Positions 45,655-55,473 of a stretch of DNA of 64,000 nt are shown piece after piece (position 1 is the stretch's first letter; every line of letters begins with the position of its first letter). Origin of the DNA: JAHRAW01 sp965262585 (GTDB taxonomy: Bacteria > Pseudomonadota > Gammaproteobacteria > Arenicellales > Poriferihabitantaceae). The stretch spans positions 1,426,001 through 1,490,000 of the forward strand of contig OZ253546.1 of assembly GCA_965262585.1 (NCBI GenBank), in the 5' to 3' direction. A program made the position numbers and the translations under genes. The notes under the pieces are model-generated. The model had not been told where the DNA came from, did not search any database, and saw only the letters and a list, made by a program, of their open reading frames with translations.

Positions 45655-46664
45655 TGGCTAACGCCGTAATACTCGCGATACCATTCGGCGAACGCCGCGA
45701 GGCCGTCTTCCACCGAGGTGCGCGGCGTGAAATCAAAATCCCGCGCAAGCACCGCAAGGTCGGCGCCGGTGGCGGCCACATCGCCGGGTTGCATGGGCAG
45801 CATCTCGTATTTCGCCTTGACCCCGAGGGCTTTTTCGAGGGCGCGGATGTAGTCCATGAGTTCAACTTGCGTGCCGTTGCCGAGGTTGTATAAACGAAAC
45901 GGCGCATCGCTCGACCTCGGGGTTGGCGCGTGCGCGTCATACTCGCGGTCCGGCGTCGCGGGTGTGTCGAGCACGCGCATTACGCCTTCGACGACATCGT
46001 CGATATAGGTGAAGTCGCGCCGCAAGTTGCCGTGGTTATAAACCGGAATCGGTTGGCCGGCGAGCATCAATTCGGCGAATTTGAAAAACGCCATGTCGGG
46101 TCGTCCCCACGGGCCGTATACGGTGAAAAATCGCAAGCCTGTGCATGGCAGGCGGTATAGGTGGGCGTAGGAATGCGCCATCAACTCGTTGGCCTTTTTG
46201 GTGGCGGCGTATAACGACAGCGGATGGTCGACGGCGTCATTCTCGGAAAAAGGCAGGCGCGCGTTGGCACCGTATACCGAACTGCTCGAGGCGAATAGCA
46301 AATGCGAGACGCCGCCGTTTCGGCATCCTTCGAGGATGTTACCGAAGCCGACCAGATTGGCGTCGATATACGCCGCCGGATTTTCCAGCGAATAGCGCAC
46401 CCCGGCTTGCGCGGCAAGATGCACCACCGCGTCGAATGTTTGCCCTTCGAACAACTCGGCAACCGCGCCGCGCTCGGTGATGTCGATGTGCTCAAAAACA
46501 AACTCTCGGTGTGCGCGCAAGCGGCTGATCCGATCTTGTTTTAAACTGACGGCGTAATAATCGCTCAAGTTGTCGAGCGCAACCACGCGCTCGCCACGCT
46601 CCAGCAACCGCTGACACAAGGCTGCACCGATAAACCCCGCCCCGCCGGTGACCAGAACGTTCAT
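45651..46664 (-). CDS. NAD-dependent UDP-sugar epimerase (UDP-glucuronate 4-epimerase-like)
   Basis: 337 residues of the extended SDR family: GGAGFIGAALCQRLLERG, DNLSDYYAVSLKQDRISRL, HLAAQAGVRYSLENP, SLYAATKKANELMAHSYAHLY with the YxxxK pair, and FFTVYGPWGRPDMAFFKF. These blocks are closest to UDP-uronate 4-epimerases. Acting with the adjacent dehydrogenase it could supply a uronic-acid-type sugar for capsule or LPS. It is coupled to ileS by an ATGA overlap, which is unexpected. Confidence 0.85.
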   Translation of the reverse strand: MNVLVTGGAGFIGAALCQRLLERGERVVALDNLSDYYAVSLKQDRISRLRAHREFVFEHIDITERGAVAELFEGQTFDAVVHLAAQAGVRYSLENPAAYIDANLVGFGNILEGCRNGGVSHLLFASSSSVYGANARLPFSENDAVDHPLSLYAATKKANELMAHSYAHLYRLPCTGLRFFTVYGPWGRPDMAFFKFAELMLAGQPIPVYNHGNLRRDFTYIDDVVEGVMRVLDTPATPDREYDAHAPTPRSSDAPFRLYNLGNGTQVELMDYIRALEKALGVKAKYEMLPMQPGDVAATGADLAVLARDFDFTPRTSVEDGLAAFAEWYREYYGVSQ

Positions 46665-49600
46665 CGGGCCTTTGCCAAAACAAGTTCCCAGTGATCTTCT
46701 CCCAGAGTGCGTTGCGCGGTGAATCCGTCGACGCCGCCGGGTTCGGAAAGCGTTGCCGTCAGGGTTTCGCTCATGATGTATTCGCGGTGTTCGCGCAGGG
46801 CGGTTTGCACGCGCGCCGAGCCGCTGATGTCGAGCACAATGCGGTCGGAGATTTCCAGTCCGGCGGATTTTCGGGCGTCTTGTATGGTGCGCACGATTTC
46901 CCGGGCGATGCCTTCCACCACCAACTCTTCGTTCAGGGAGGTGTCCAGCGCGACCAGCAGGCGGTCGGCTTGGGCGCAGGCATAGCCTTCGGCGGAGGTG
47001 GTGTGCACGCGCAGGTCGCCGGGTTCGAATGCCACTTCGGTGCCTTCGATGGTCATGGAAAAACCTTCGCCAGCGGCCACCCGGGCGGCGATGTGGGCGC
47101 TGTCCGCTTCGGCGAGCGCGGCTTTGATGGCGGGCATCAATTTGCCGTAGCGTTTTCCGAGGGTGGGGAAATTCGGTTTGATCTCGTAGCCCACCAGTCC
47201 GGCGTCTTGGGCGATAAACTCCACCGATTTGAGGTTGAGTTCTTCGCCCAGTTGTCGCTGGTGTTTTTGGATGGCGGCGCGGGCGTCGTCATCGGCGACG
47301 CTGATGAGCATGCGCGACAACGGCTGGCGAACCCGCACCCGGCTATCCTCGCGCGCCGAGCGACCCAGCCCCACGACTTGCTGAACGACGTCCATTTCAA
47401 AAACCAGTTGCGGGTTCAGGCGTTGCGGATCGTATTTCGGCCATTCGGTCAGGTGAACGCTTTTTGGGGCTTGCGCATCGGCGCGATGGAGATTGCGATA
47501 AATTTCCTCGGATAAAAACGGCGTGAATGGCGCCATCACGCGATGGCACAGGTCGAGGCATTCAAACAAGGTCAGGTAGGCCGATTGCTTGTCATCGCCG
47601 TGGTCGCTTTTCCAGAAGCGCCGACGGTTGCGCCGCACATACCAGTTGCTCAACTGATCCACCAGTTTTTCGATGGCATCCCCGGCGCCTTTGGCGTCGT
47701 ATCTGTCGAGGGCTTCGGTGGCGGTTTTCACGGTCTGATGTGCCAGTGCCAGAATCCATCGGTCGATTTCCGGGCGCTGCGCGTGTTCTACCGGGCGGCT
47801 GAGATCAACCTCGTCGAGGCGCGCGTATAAAACGAAGAAGGCGTAGGTGTTCCACAAGGTGTTGATGAACGAAGACGCCACTTCGCGGACGATGTCCACC
47901 GAAATTCGTTTCTGCCCTTCCGGTGCGGTGCGCGCCAAAAACAACCAGCGCAACGCATCCGCGCCGATGGTGTCGAACACGTCGTATGGGTTGACGATGT
48001 TGCCCTGAGACTTGGACATTTTTTTGCCGTGCCGGTCGACGATGTGACTCAGGCAGACGCAGTTTTTATACGCTACGCTGTCCGACACCAACACCGCGAT
48101 TGCGTGCAGCGTGTAAAACCAGCCGCGTGTCTGGTCGATGGCTTCGCACACGTAATCGGCGGGGAAGTGTTGCTTGAAGGTTTCCTCATTCTCAAACGGG
48201 TAGTGCCACTGTGCGTAGGTCATCGCGCCCGAATCGAACCAGCAGTCGATCACTTCCGGCACTCGGGTATAGGTTTTGCCGTCTTTGACGAAGGTGATTT
48301 CGTCGATGCGCGGGCGGTGCAAGTCAACGTCTTCGAGGGATTGGCCGGACAGATCTTCCAGTTGCTTGCGCGAGCCGATGCAGATGCAGTGACCGTCTTC
48401 GCTGCGCCACACCGGCAGCGGCGTGCCCCAGAAACGCTCTCGGGATAACGCCCAATCGATGTTGTTCTCGAGCCACTTGCCGAAACGCCCGTCTCGGATG
48501 GTTTGCGGCACCCAGTTGATGGTGCGGTTGAGTGCCACCATGCGCTCCTTGATGGCGGTGGTTCGGATATACCATGCTTCCTTGGCGTAGTAGATCAACG
48601 GGTCGCCGGTGCGCCAGCCAAACGGATAGTTGTGCAAGGTTTTTTCATCGCGGAACATCAACCCGCGTTCGGTGAGGATTTGGCTGATGATGGGGTCGCC
48701 TTCTTTGAAGAATTTCCCCGCCAGCGGCGTAACTTCGGCCACAAAGCAGCCATCGAGGCCGATTCCGTGAAGGACCGGCAGGCCCTCGCGCTTGCCAAGT
48801 TCCAGGTCATCGACTCCGTAGGCCGGCGCGGTATGCACGATGCCGGTGCCGCTTTCGGTGTCGACAAAGTCGGCGGCAACCACCCGAAACGGATCGCCGC
48901 TTTCGACTTCGAGATAATCGAACAAGCGGCTATAGCGAGTGCCCACCAATTCGCCGCCCTTGACGGTGTCGATGATTTCATGTGGCTGCTCGCCGAATAC
49001 CGCCGCGATGCAGGCGCGCGCCAGAATCAGGGTTTCGCCACCGCAGGTAACGCGGGCGTATTCTATTTCCTCGCCGACCGCCAGCAGCAGGTTGGACGGT
49101 AGCGTCCACGGCGTGGTGGTCCACACCAGAAACGAAGTGTTTTCCTCATCGGCAAGCCGGAAGCGCACGGTGACCGACGGGTCTTCGACTTCCCGGTAGC
49201 CTTGTGCCACTTCGTGGGACGACAGCGTGGCGCCGATGCGCGGATCATACGGCACCACTTTGTAGCCTTGATAGATCAAATCCTTGTCCCAGATTTCCTT
49301 GAGCAGGTGCCAGACCGATTCGATGTAGTCGTTATTCAAGGTGTAATAGGCTTCATCGAGATTCACCCAATACCCCATGCGCCGCGTCATCTCCTCCCAT
49401 TCATCGATATAGGACATCACCGATTGGCGGCACAGGCGGTTAAATTCGGCGATGCCGACCTGTCGTTCGATTTCTTTTTTGTCGAAAATCCCGAGTTGTT
49501 TTTCGATCTCGTGTTCGACCGGCAAGCCGTGGGTATCCCATCCGCCCTTGCGCGGCGCGTGGTATCCGCGCATGGTTTTATAGCGCGGATAGATGTCCTT

Positions 49601-49831
49601 GAAGGCACGCGCCAGCACATGATGAATGCCGGGTTTGCCGTTGGCGGTGGGTGGGCCTTCGTTAAAACTGAAGCGTGGCCGGCCTTCGCTTTGCTCGATA
49701 CTCTGCGCGAAAATGGAACTAGATTCCCAGAATTTCAGGATGGCCTGCTCCAGTTGCGGCCCGTTATAGCGGCTGTCTATCGGCGCAAAAGCCATGTTCG
49801 CTTCGTCTTTGGGGTTGTCTCGAGCGTTCAT
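46661..49831 (-). CDS. ileS: Isoleucyl-tRNA synthetase, type 2 (eukaryote-like), with altered HIGH motif
   Basis: 1056 residues. YWVNLDEAYYTLNNDYIESVW, YKVVPYDPRIGATLSSHEV and the long C-terminal extension are features of the type 2 IleRS branch, which is intrinsically tolerant to mupirocin. KMSKSQGNIVNPYDVFD lies near residue 604. The class I signature that normally reads HxGH reads GIHH here (PTANGKPGIHHVL, residues 62-73). The ATG at 49831 overlaps the stop of the rhomboid gene; conserved sequence begins within 20 residues. It is the only ileS in the window. Confidence 0.95.
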   Translation of the reverse strand: MNARDNPKDEANMAFAPIDSRYNGPQLEQAILKFWESSSIFAQSIEQSEGRPRFSFNEGPPTANGKPGIHHVLARAFKDIYPRYKTMRGYHAPRKGGWDTHGLPVEHEIEKQLGIFDKKEIERQVGIAEFNRLCRQSVMSYIDEWEEMTRRMGYWVNLDEAYYTLNNDYIESVWHLLKEIWDKDLIYQGYKVVPYDPRIGATLSSHEVAQGYREVEDPSVTVRFRLADEENTSFLVWTTTPWTLPSNLLLAVGEEIEYARVTCGGETLILARACIAAVFGEQPHEIIDTVKGGELVGTRYSRLFDYLEVESGDPFRVVAADFVDTESGTGIVHTAPAYGVDDLELGKREGLPVLHGIGLDGCFVAEVTPLAGKFFKEGDPIISQILTERGLMFRDEKTLHNYPFGWRTGDPLIYYAKEAWYIRTTAIKERMVALNRTINWVPQTIRDGRFGKWLENNIDWALSRERFWGTPLPVWRSEDGHCICIGSRKQLEDLSGQSLEDVDLHRPRIDEITFVKDGKTYTRVPEVIDCWFDSGAMTYAQWHYPFENEETFKQHFPADYVCEAIDQTRGWFYTLHAIAVLVSDSVAYKNCVCLSHIVDRHGKKMSKSQGNIVNPYDVFDTIGADALRWLFLARTAPEGQKRISVDIVREVASSFINTLWNTYAFFVLYARLDEVDLSRPVEHAQRPEIDRWILALAHQTVKTATEALDRYDAKGAGDAIEKLVDQLSNWYVRRNRRRFWKSDHGDDKQSAYLTLFECLDLCHRVMAPFTPFLSEEIYRNLHRADAQAPKSVHLTEWPKYDPQRLNPQLVFEMDVVQQVVGLGRSAREDSRVRVRQPLSRMLISVADDDARAAIQKHQRQLGEELNLKSVEFIAQDAGLVGYEIKPNFPTLGKRYGKLMPAIKAALAEADSAHIAARVAAGEGFSMTIEGTEVAFEPGDLRVHTTSAEGYACAQADRLLVALDTSLNEELVVEGIAREIVRTIQDARKSAGLEISDRIVLDISGSARVQTALREHREYIMSETLTATLSEPGGVDGFTAQRTLGEDHWELVLAKAR

Positions 49832-50403
49832 CGTGCGCGCCTGAGCCGGTATAACCCGGCGACCAGAAAGGCCACGGCGATGCCGCTTACCAGACCGGCG
49901 GTATGGGCGGTGTTGGCGACGCGCAGGCTGAACAGCAATTCGAGAAGGCCGCTCCAGCACAGCACAAACCAGCCCAGCAGCAGATAAACGACCGGCGGGT
50001 TGAGACGCCTTTGTATCCACAGGTAGCCGAAATAACCGTATACCACCCCGGACATGCCACCGAACCACGGACCGCTGATATAGTATTGCCCGAGGTTTGC
50101 GGCGACGCCGATGAATGCGCTCAACCCCAGCAGCCCAAGCATGCCGTGGCGCACTTCGATGAGCCGCCCGAATTCCCAAGTCCAGAGCATATTAAAGACG
50201 ATGTGGAACAAGCCGAAATGCAGGAACATCGGCGTCACCAGCCGCCACCACTGGCCGTCTCGAATTTCCGGCAAGACCGGGTGGGTGTATTCGGAAATCA
50301 GCAATAGCCGAATCACCGCCATGCGGTCGAGATAGGTCATGGCCAGATAAACCAGCGTCGAGATGACAATCAGGGCGAGGGTGGCCGGGGGTTTGTGAGG
50401 CAT
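49828..50403 (-). CDS. Rhomboid family intramembrane serine protease
   Basis: 191 residues with six membrane helices. WWRLVTPMFLHFGLFHIVFN gives the loop-1/helix-2 signature, GGMSGVVYGYFGY the nucleophilic Ser, and VANTAHTAGLVSG the catalytic His. Substrates unknown. Translationally coupled to ileS. Confidence 0.9.
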   Translation of the reverse strand: MPHKPPATLALIVISTLVYLAMTYLDRMAVIRLLLISEYTHPVLPEIRDGQWWRLVTPMFLHFGLFHIVFNMLWTWEFGRLIEVRHGMLGLLGLSAFIGVAANLGQYYISGPWFGGMSGVVYGYFGYLWIQRRLNPPVVYLLLGWFVLCWSGLLELLFSLRVANTAHTAGLVSGIAVAFLVAGLYRLRRAR

Positions 50404-50408
50404 TGTGA

Positions 50409-50780
50409 TTAGGGTTCACTCATCTCGATGCGGTCGCTTTCGCCGAGGGTAATCCGGGTGCCGCCCAGGGTAACGAAGGTTCGCCCGTGGATGGATTTGT
50501 ATCGGGTCTGGTAATTCGCCGTGGCTGCGCCATCGGAAATCACCCGGATATGCACGATGCGGTTTTCAGAATGCCAGTTGAGCACAAAAATCACCACGGA
50601 AACGCTCGCCAGTACGCTGAGCAAGCCGTAAGCCACCAGACGTGGCGAGACCGAATAGCCTTCCTCCGCCGCAGTCGTTGCCGCAGTCTCCGGCGGCACC
50701 GGCGCACGCGCCTGCTTGTGGCGAAAGAAAATAACCACGCCGACGATTACCGCAAGGGTGAACAAGATTTTAGTCAGCAT
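50409..50780 (-). CDS. Small two-helix membrane protein, unknown
   Basis: 123 residues: helix at 3-20, Ala/Pro-rich linker, second helix near 48-68 (LVAYGLLSVLASVSVVIFVL), then a soluble beta-rich tail YQTRYKSIHGRTFVTLGGTRITLGES ending in a basic/acidic mix (in parts). Such proteins sit beside other proteobacterial housekeeping genes without known function. It ends 5 bp before the rhomboid gene. Confidence 0.65.
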   Translation of the reverse strand: MLTKILFTLAVIVGVVIFFRHKQARAPVPPETAATTAAEEGYSVSPRLVAYGLLSVLASVSVVIFVLNWHSENRIVHIRVISDGAATANYQTRYKSIHGRTFVTLGGTRITLGESDRIEMSEP

Positions 50781-50870
50781 CTGTGTTTCGAGATCGTCAT
50801 CGCTCTTCGTCGCCCGGCGTTGCCGAGGCGGTGTTCGACCGTTGCGCCGAGTTGTGTCAATTCGAGGTTG

Positions 50871-52310
50871 TTATCCGCCCCATAGCCACGACCAACTGGT
50901 TTTTTTCTCGGTGTGTCCTCGGCGTTCCATGGGTATGTATTCGCGTTGTTTTTCGCCCAGATACAGTTGCCGTGGGCGGCCGATTTTTTGGTCTTCGTCT
51001 TTGAGCATTTCCTTCCAGTGGGACACCCAGCCGACGGTGCGGCCGATGGCGAACATGACGGTGAACATCGAGGTCGGAAAGCCCATCGCCTTGAGGATGA
51101 TGCCGGAATAGAAATCAACATTGGGATAGAGTTTCTTTTCGATGAAGTAATCGTCTTCGAGGGCGATTTTTTCCAGCGCCATGGCCAACTGCAGTTTCGG
51201 GTCCTCGACCCCCAGCACGCTCAGCACCTCGTGGCAGGTATCGCGCATCACCGTGGCCCGCGGGTCGTAGTTTTTATATACCCGGTGGCCGAAGCCCATG
51301 AGACGGAAGGGGTCGTTTTTATCCCGCGCCTTTTTGATGTATTCGCCGACCCGCTCTATGCTACCGATTTCATCGAGCATTTTGAGCACCGCTTCATTGG
51401 CGCCGCCGTGTGCCGGGCCCCACAGCGAAGCGATACCGGCGGCGATGCAGGCATATGGGTTGGCGCCGCTCGACCCCGCCAGACGCACCGTGGAAGTGGA
51501 TGCATTCTGCTCGTGGTCGGCGTGCAGGATGAGGATGCGGTCGATGGCCTTGGACAGCACCGGATTGATTTCGTAGTCCTCGGCGGGATTGGAAAACATC
51601 ATCTGCAACAAGTTTTCCGAGTAACTGCATTCGTTCTTCGGCATCGGAAAGGTCATGCCCAGGGAATACTTGTAGGCATAGGCGCCGATGGTCGGCATCT
51701 TGGCAATCAAGCGGTGCGCCGCCAGTTGCCGTTGCCCGAGATCGGTGATGTCGATGCTGTCATGATAGAAAGCCGACAACGCACCCACCACGCCCACCAT
51801 GATGGCCATGGGGTGGGCGTTGCGCATGAAACCCTTGTAGAAGGAAATGAACTGGTCATGCAGCAGCGTGTGGTTTTTGATGTCGGCGTCGAAAGAAGAC
51901 TTTTGTTCGGGGGTCGGCAGTTCGCCGTACAGCAATAGATAGCAGGTCTCTATAAAATCGCTTTGGCCGGCCAACTGGTCGATGGAATAACCGCGATGCA
52001 AAAGCACGCCTTTGTCGCCATCGATAAAGGTGATGTCGGACTGGCACGAGGCGGTGGAAGTGAAGCCGGGGTCGTAGGTGAGGATCCCGGTGTCTCCGTA
52101 TAACCGCTTGATGTCGATGAGCCGGTTGCCCATGACGCCGGTGCGCGAAGGCAGTTGCCACGACTTGCCGGTGGCGTTGTCGGTCAGGGTAAACGTGTCG
52201 GCCTTGGCTTTGGTCGCCTGATCTTTAGCAACCTGCCCTTTAGCCGCCGGTTCTTTGGCAGGGCTGGCTTTGGCGGGGCTAACTTGGGTGGGGTTGGCTT
52301 TTTTGCTCAT
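50871..52310 (-). CDS. gltA: Citrate synthase (type II)
   Basis: 479 residues, longer than the usual about 430. The catalytic core is intact: ILHADHEQNASTSTVRLAGS with active-site His, LWGPAHGGANEAVLKML and MGFGHRVYKNYDPRA. The first about 38 residues are an Ala/Lys/Pro-rich extension with iterated SPAK/AK units, and the C terminus has an extra KKTSWSWLWGG tail. It should feed the TCA cycle. Confidence 0.93.
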   Translation of the reverse strand: MSKKANPTQVSPAKASPAKEPAAKGQVAKDQATKAKADTFTLTDNATGKSWQLPSRTGVMGNRLIDIKRLYGDTGILTYDPGFTSTASCQSDITFIDGDKGVLLHRGYSIDQLAGQSDFIETCYLLLYGELPTPEQKSSFDADIKNHTLLHDQFISFYKGFMRNAHPMAIMVGVVGALSAFYHDSIDITDLGQRQLAAHRLIAKMPTIGAYAYKYSLGMTFPMPKNECSYSENLLQMMFSNPAEDYEINPVLSKAIDRILILHADHEQNASTSTVRLAGSSGANPYACIAAGIASLWGPAHGGANEAVLKMLDEIGSIERVGEYIKKARDKNDPFRLMGFGHRVYKNYDPRATVMRDTCHEVLSVLGVEDPKLQLAMALEKIALEDDYFIEKKLYPNVDFYSGIILKAMGFPTSMFTVMFAIGRTVGWVSHWKEMLKDEDQKIGRPRQLYLGEKQREYIPMERRGHTEKKTSWSWLWGG

Positions 52311-52455
52311 AATACGGTATCCCTTAATGTTGCCCCGCTACGATAATCGAATTTGCACCAAATCACAAATCCGTGTGCCGTTGGTTGCTTCAATCTCGAA
52401 GCGCCACCGATTGAGTTCGCGCCCCAAGACTATCCCAATCCGTCATTTCTGCGCG

Positions 52456-53673
52456 TCATTTCTGCGCCACTGGGGTTCGCTGCACCGCCCACGGCTGCAC
52501 CAGTATCAAATAACTGAATAGCGTCATGCACCCCATCAGGGCGATCATGAACGACATGGGAATCGGCGTGGCGTTGTAACTGTGGCCGACGATGATACCG
52601 ACCGCGGCCGCTATGGCCATTTGAATGAATCCGAACAGGCCCGAGGCGGTTCCGGCATGGTGCGGATAGGCGGCGAGGGCGCCAGCCATGGCTTGCGGCA
52701 TGACAATGCCGAGGCCGACCGCGTATGCGGCCATCGGGATGATAATGGCGAACACGCCCGGCACGCCGGCGACCGTCAGCCCAAACATCAATGCACCGGC
52801 GAGTAGCGTGATGACGCCGCCCCAGCCGATTAAAAAGTTGCAACCCCAACTGATGCTGAAGCGGCCGGCAATCAGGGTGCCGCCCATGTAGCCGCCCACC
52901 ACCAGCAAAAACAACAGGCCGTAATGCTGTTCGGGAACCGCATACAATTCAATCAAGACGAATGATGAACCGGACAAAAACGCAAATAACCCGGCATAGG
53001 CGAAGGTGCAACTCAGGCAATAGCCGAGGTAATGCCGGTCACCCAGCAAGACCGCGAAGCCGTGAAGCATGGCGGACAGGGAGCGCACGCGCTGGTGTTC
53101 GGGCGGCGCCGACTCGGGCACCTTGAAATAGAACAGCGCCGCGCAGGCGACGCCGTATAAAGCAAGCACCCAGAAAATAAACGGCCAGCCCAGATAAACG
53201 CTGATATAACCCCCGGCCACGGGCGCCAGTGCCGGTGCCACCGCCATCGCGGTTCCGATGTGGGACAGCACTTTCCCGGAATTGATCGGGCCGTGGATGT
53301 CTCGAACCATGGCACGCCCCAGCACCGGGCCTGCGGTTCCGCCCAACGCTTGAAAGAAGCGCATAACCACCAGGGTTTCGATGTCGTCGGCAAGCGCGCA
53401 TCCGATAGTGGCGACCAGAAAGATAGCCATACCCCATAAAAACACCGGTCGGCGACCAAAGCGGTCGGAAAGCGGCCCGTAAACCAACTGGGCGATGGCA
53501 AAGCCCACCAGAAACACGCTTAGACTGAGTTGCGTGGCGGCGATGGTGGTGTGCAATTCTTCGGCCAAGCGCGGCAGTGCCGGCAAATACATATCCGTCG
53601 ACATCGGCCCCAACGCAACCAGTGCGGCCACAATTAACGTAACCTTGAACGACTCGGCTTTCAGTCTTTGCAT
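52456..53673 (-). CDS. Bcr/CflA-family MFS drug exporter
   Basis: 405 residues, twelve predicted helices. LGPMSTDMYLPALPRLA at helix 1, YGPLSDRFGRRPVFLWGMAIF (MFS motif A) and ALGGTAGPVLGRAMVRDI are the Bcr/CflA signature. It probably exports a hydrophobic antimicrobial or a sulphur amino acid derivative; substrate unknown. Starts 36 bp before the pckA stop on the same strand. Confidence 0.88.
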   Translation of the reverse strand: MQRLKAESFKVTLIVAALVALGPMSTDMYLPALPRLAEELHTTIAATQLSLSVFLVGFAIAQLVYGPLSDRFGRRPVFLWGMAIFLVATIGCALADDIETLVVMRFFQALGGTAGPVLGRAMVRDIHGPINSGKVLSHIGTAMAVAPALAPVAGGYISVYLGWPFIFWVLALYGVACAALFYFKVPESAPPEHQRVRSLSAMLHGFAVLLGDRHYLGYCLSCTFAYAGLFAFLSGSSFVLIELYAVPEQHYGLLFLLVVGGYMGGTLIAGRFSISWGCNFLIGWGGVITLLAGALMFGLTVAGVPGVFAIIIPMAAYAVGLGIVMPQAMAGALAAYPHHAGTASGLFGFIQMAIAAAVGIIVGHSYNATPIPMSFMIALMGCMTLFSYLILVQPWAVQRTPVAQK

Positions 53674-53708
53674 GGTTGGGGGGCGGACGAGGCGGGGTGC
53701 CGCTCGCT

Positions 53709-55316
53709 CTAGGCCGTGGGAACCGGCCCGGCGGCGGCCAGTTTTCGGCCTTCTTCGTGGTCTTCGTATTGTCGGAAGTTTTCGATGAATTTGGCGGCGA
53801 GTTCACTGGCGCGGGCTTGCCATTGGCCGTGCTCGGCCCAAGTGTTTCGCGGGTCGAGGATGCGGCTGTCCACGCCGGGCAGGCGGACGGGGATTTTGAG
53901 GCGAAAGCAGGGGATGGTGGCGGTTTCGGCGCGGTCGAATGAGCCATCCAGAATGGCGTTGATGATGGCGCGGGTATCGGCGATGGAGATCCGTTGGCCG
54001 GCACCGTTCCAGCCGGTGTTGACGAGGTAGGCGCGGGCGTTGGACGCTTCCATTTTGCGCGCCAGTTCGCGAGCATAGCGAGTCGGATGCAGGGTTAAAA
54101 ACGCCGCGCCGAAGCACGCCGAAAAGGTCGGAACCGGGTCGTCAACACCGCGTTCGGTGCCGGCTAGTTTGGCGGTAAAGCCGGAGAGAAAATGGTATTG
54201 GGTCTGCGCCGGTGTCAACCCGGAAACCGCCGGCAGCACCCCGAACGCATCCGCCGAAAGGAAGATCACCCGGCTGGCGTGGCCGCCCCGGGAAACCGGT
54301 TTGACGATGTTGTCGATGTGGTAAATCGGATAAGAGACGCGAGTGTTTTCGGTTTTCGAGCCGTCGTCGTAATCAACCCGGCCATCAGCCAGCACGGTGA
54401 CATTCTCGAGCAGCGCATCGCGCCGGATCGCCTGATGGATGTCCGGCTCTGCGCGTGGGTCCAAGCGGATGGTTTTGGCATAGCAGCCGCCTTCGAAATT
54501 GAAAATACCGTGGTCGTCCCAGCCGTGTTCATCATCGCCAATCAGGCGGCGGTTGGGGTCGGTGGACAGCGTGGTTTTGCCGGTGCCCGACAACCCAAAA
54601 AAGATGGCGGTGTCGCCGTCCTCGCCGAGGTTGGCGGAGCAGTGCATGGAGGCCATGCCGCGTAACGGCAGCAGGTAGTTCATCACCGAAAACATTCCCT
54701 TTTTCATCTCGCCTCCATACCAACTGCCGCCGATCAATTGCATTTTTTCGGTGAAGTTGAAGGCGATAAAATTTTCCGAATTAAGCCCCATGGCGCGCCA
54801 TTGCGAGTTGACGGTTTTAGCGCCGTTCAGCACTACGAAATCCGGCTCAAAATCCTCAAGTTGCGCCGCGCTCGGGCGGATAAACATATTCTTGACGAAG
54901 TGCGCCTGCCACGCCACTTCGACGATGAAACGAACTCGCAGGCGGGTGTTTGTGCTACTGCCGCAAAACCCGTCCACCACGAACAAACGCTTGTCGCTGA
55001 GTTGCGCGGCCACCAGATGCTTCAACTGATTCCAGTGCTCCACACTCAGCGGCTTGTTATCGTTTTTACCCTGGTCGGCCCACCACAAAGTGTCGCGGGT
55101 GGTCTCGTCTCGCACGATGTATTTGTCGTTTGGCGAACGCCCGGTGAAAACTCCAGTGTCGACGGCCACCGCGCCGTTTTCGGTGACCACGCCCCGCTCG
55201 AAACCCGCGAGGTCGGCGCGGGTTTCTTTGCGGTACAATAATTCATAACTGGGGTTGTGAATTATTTCGACCGCCCCGGTGATGCCGTAACGGTCGAGGT
55301 CGATGGTTGCGCTCAT
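53709..55316 (-). CDS. pckA: Phosphoenolpyruvate carboxykinase (ATP)
   Basis: 535 residues. FTGRSPNDKYIV, GLSGTGKTTLSTDPNR (P-loop), LIGDDEHGWDD and YLVNTGWNGAG are diagnostic of ATP-dependent PckA, which makes PEP from oxaloacetate for gluconeogenesis. Its presence beside gltA suits growth on acids or amino acids. Confidence 0.95.
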   Translation of the reverse strand: MSATIDLDRYGITGAVEIIHNPSYELLYRKETRADLAGFERGVVTENGAVAVDTGVFTGRSPNDKYIVRDETTRDTLWWADQGKNDNKPLSVEHWNQLKHLVAAQLSDKRLFVVDGFCGSSTNTRLRVRFIVEVAWQAHFVKNMFIRPSAAQLEDFEPDFVVLNGAKTVNSQWRAMGLNSENFIAFNFTEKMQLIGGSWYGGEMKKGMFSVMNYLLPLRGMASMHCSANLGEDGDTAIFFGLSGTGKTTLSTDPNRRLIGDDEHGWDDHGIFNFEGGCYAKTIRLDPRAEPDIHQAIRRDALLENVTVLADGRVDYDDGSKTENTRVSYPIYHIDNIVKPVSRGGHASRVIFLSADAFGVLPAVSGLTPAQTQYHFLSGFTAKLAGTERGVDDPVPTFSACFGAAFLTLHPTRYARELARKMEASNARAYLVNTGWNGAGQRISIADTRAIINAILDGSFDRAETATIPCFRLKIPVRLPGVDSRILDPRNTWAEHGQWQARASELAAKFIENFRQYEDHEEGRKLAAAGPVPTA

Positions 55317-55473
55317 GGTGGTGGCCGGGTTAAATAATCTGTCTCAAAAACTGCGATAAAATTCGGTTGCCCAGTGTAATTTGTTTTATCATCCATGCCA
55401 ATCAGCGACGCAGGCCCGTTCCGCGAATGTTCAACAAGGCGAGTTCAAATGCGCATCACCACGAGAACCCAGC

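Noticed and set aside
49832..50179. 116-residue N-terminal extension of IleRS
   Set aside because: It is the out-of-frame shadow of the rhomboid gene; conserved IleRS sequence begins just after the ATG at 49831.
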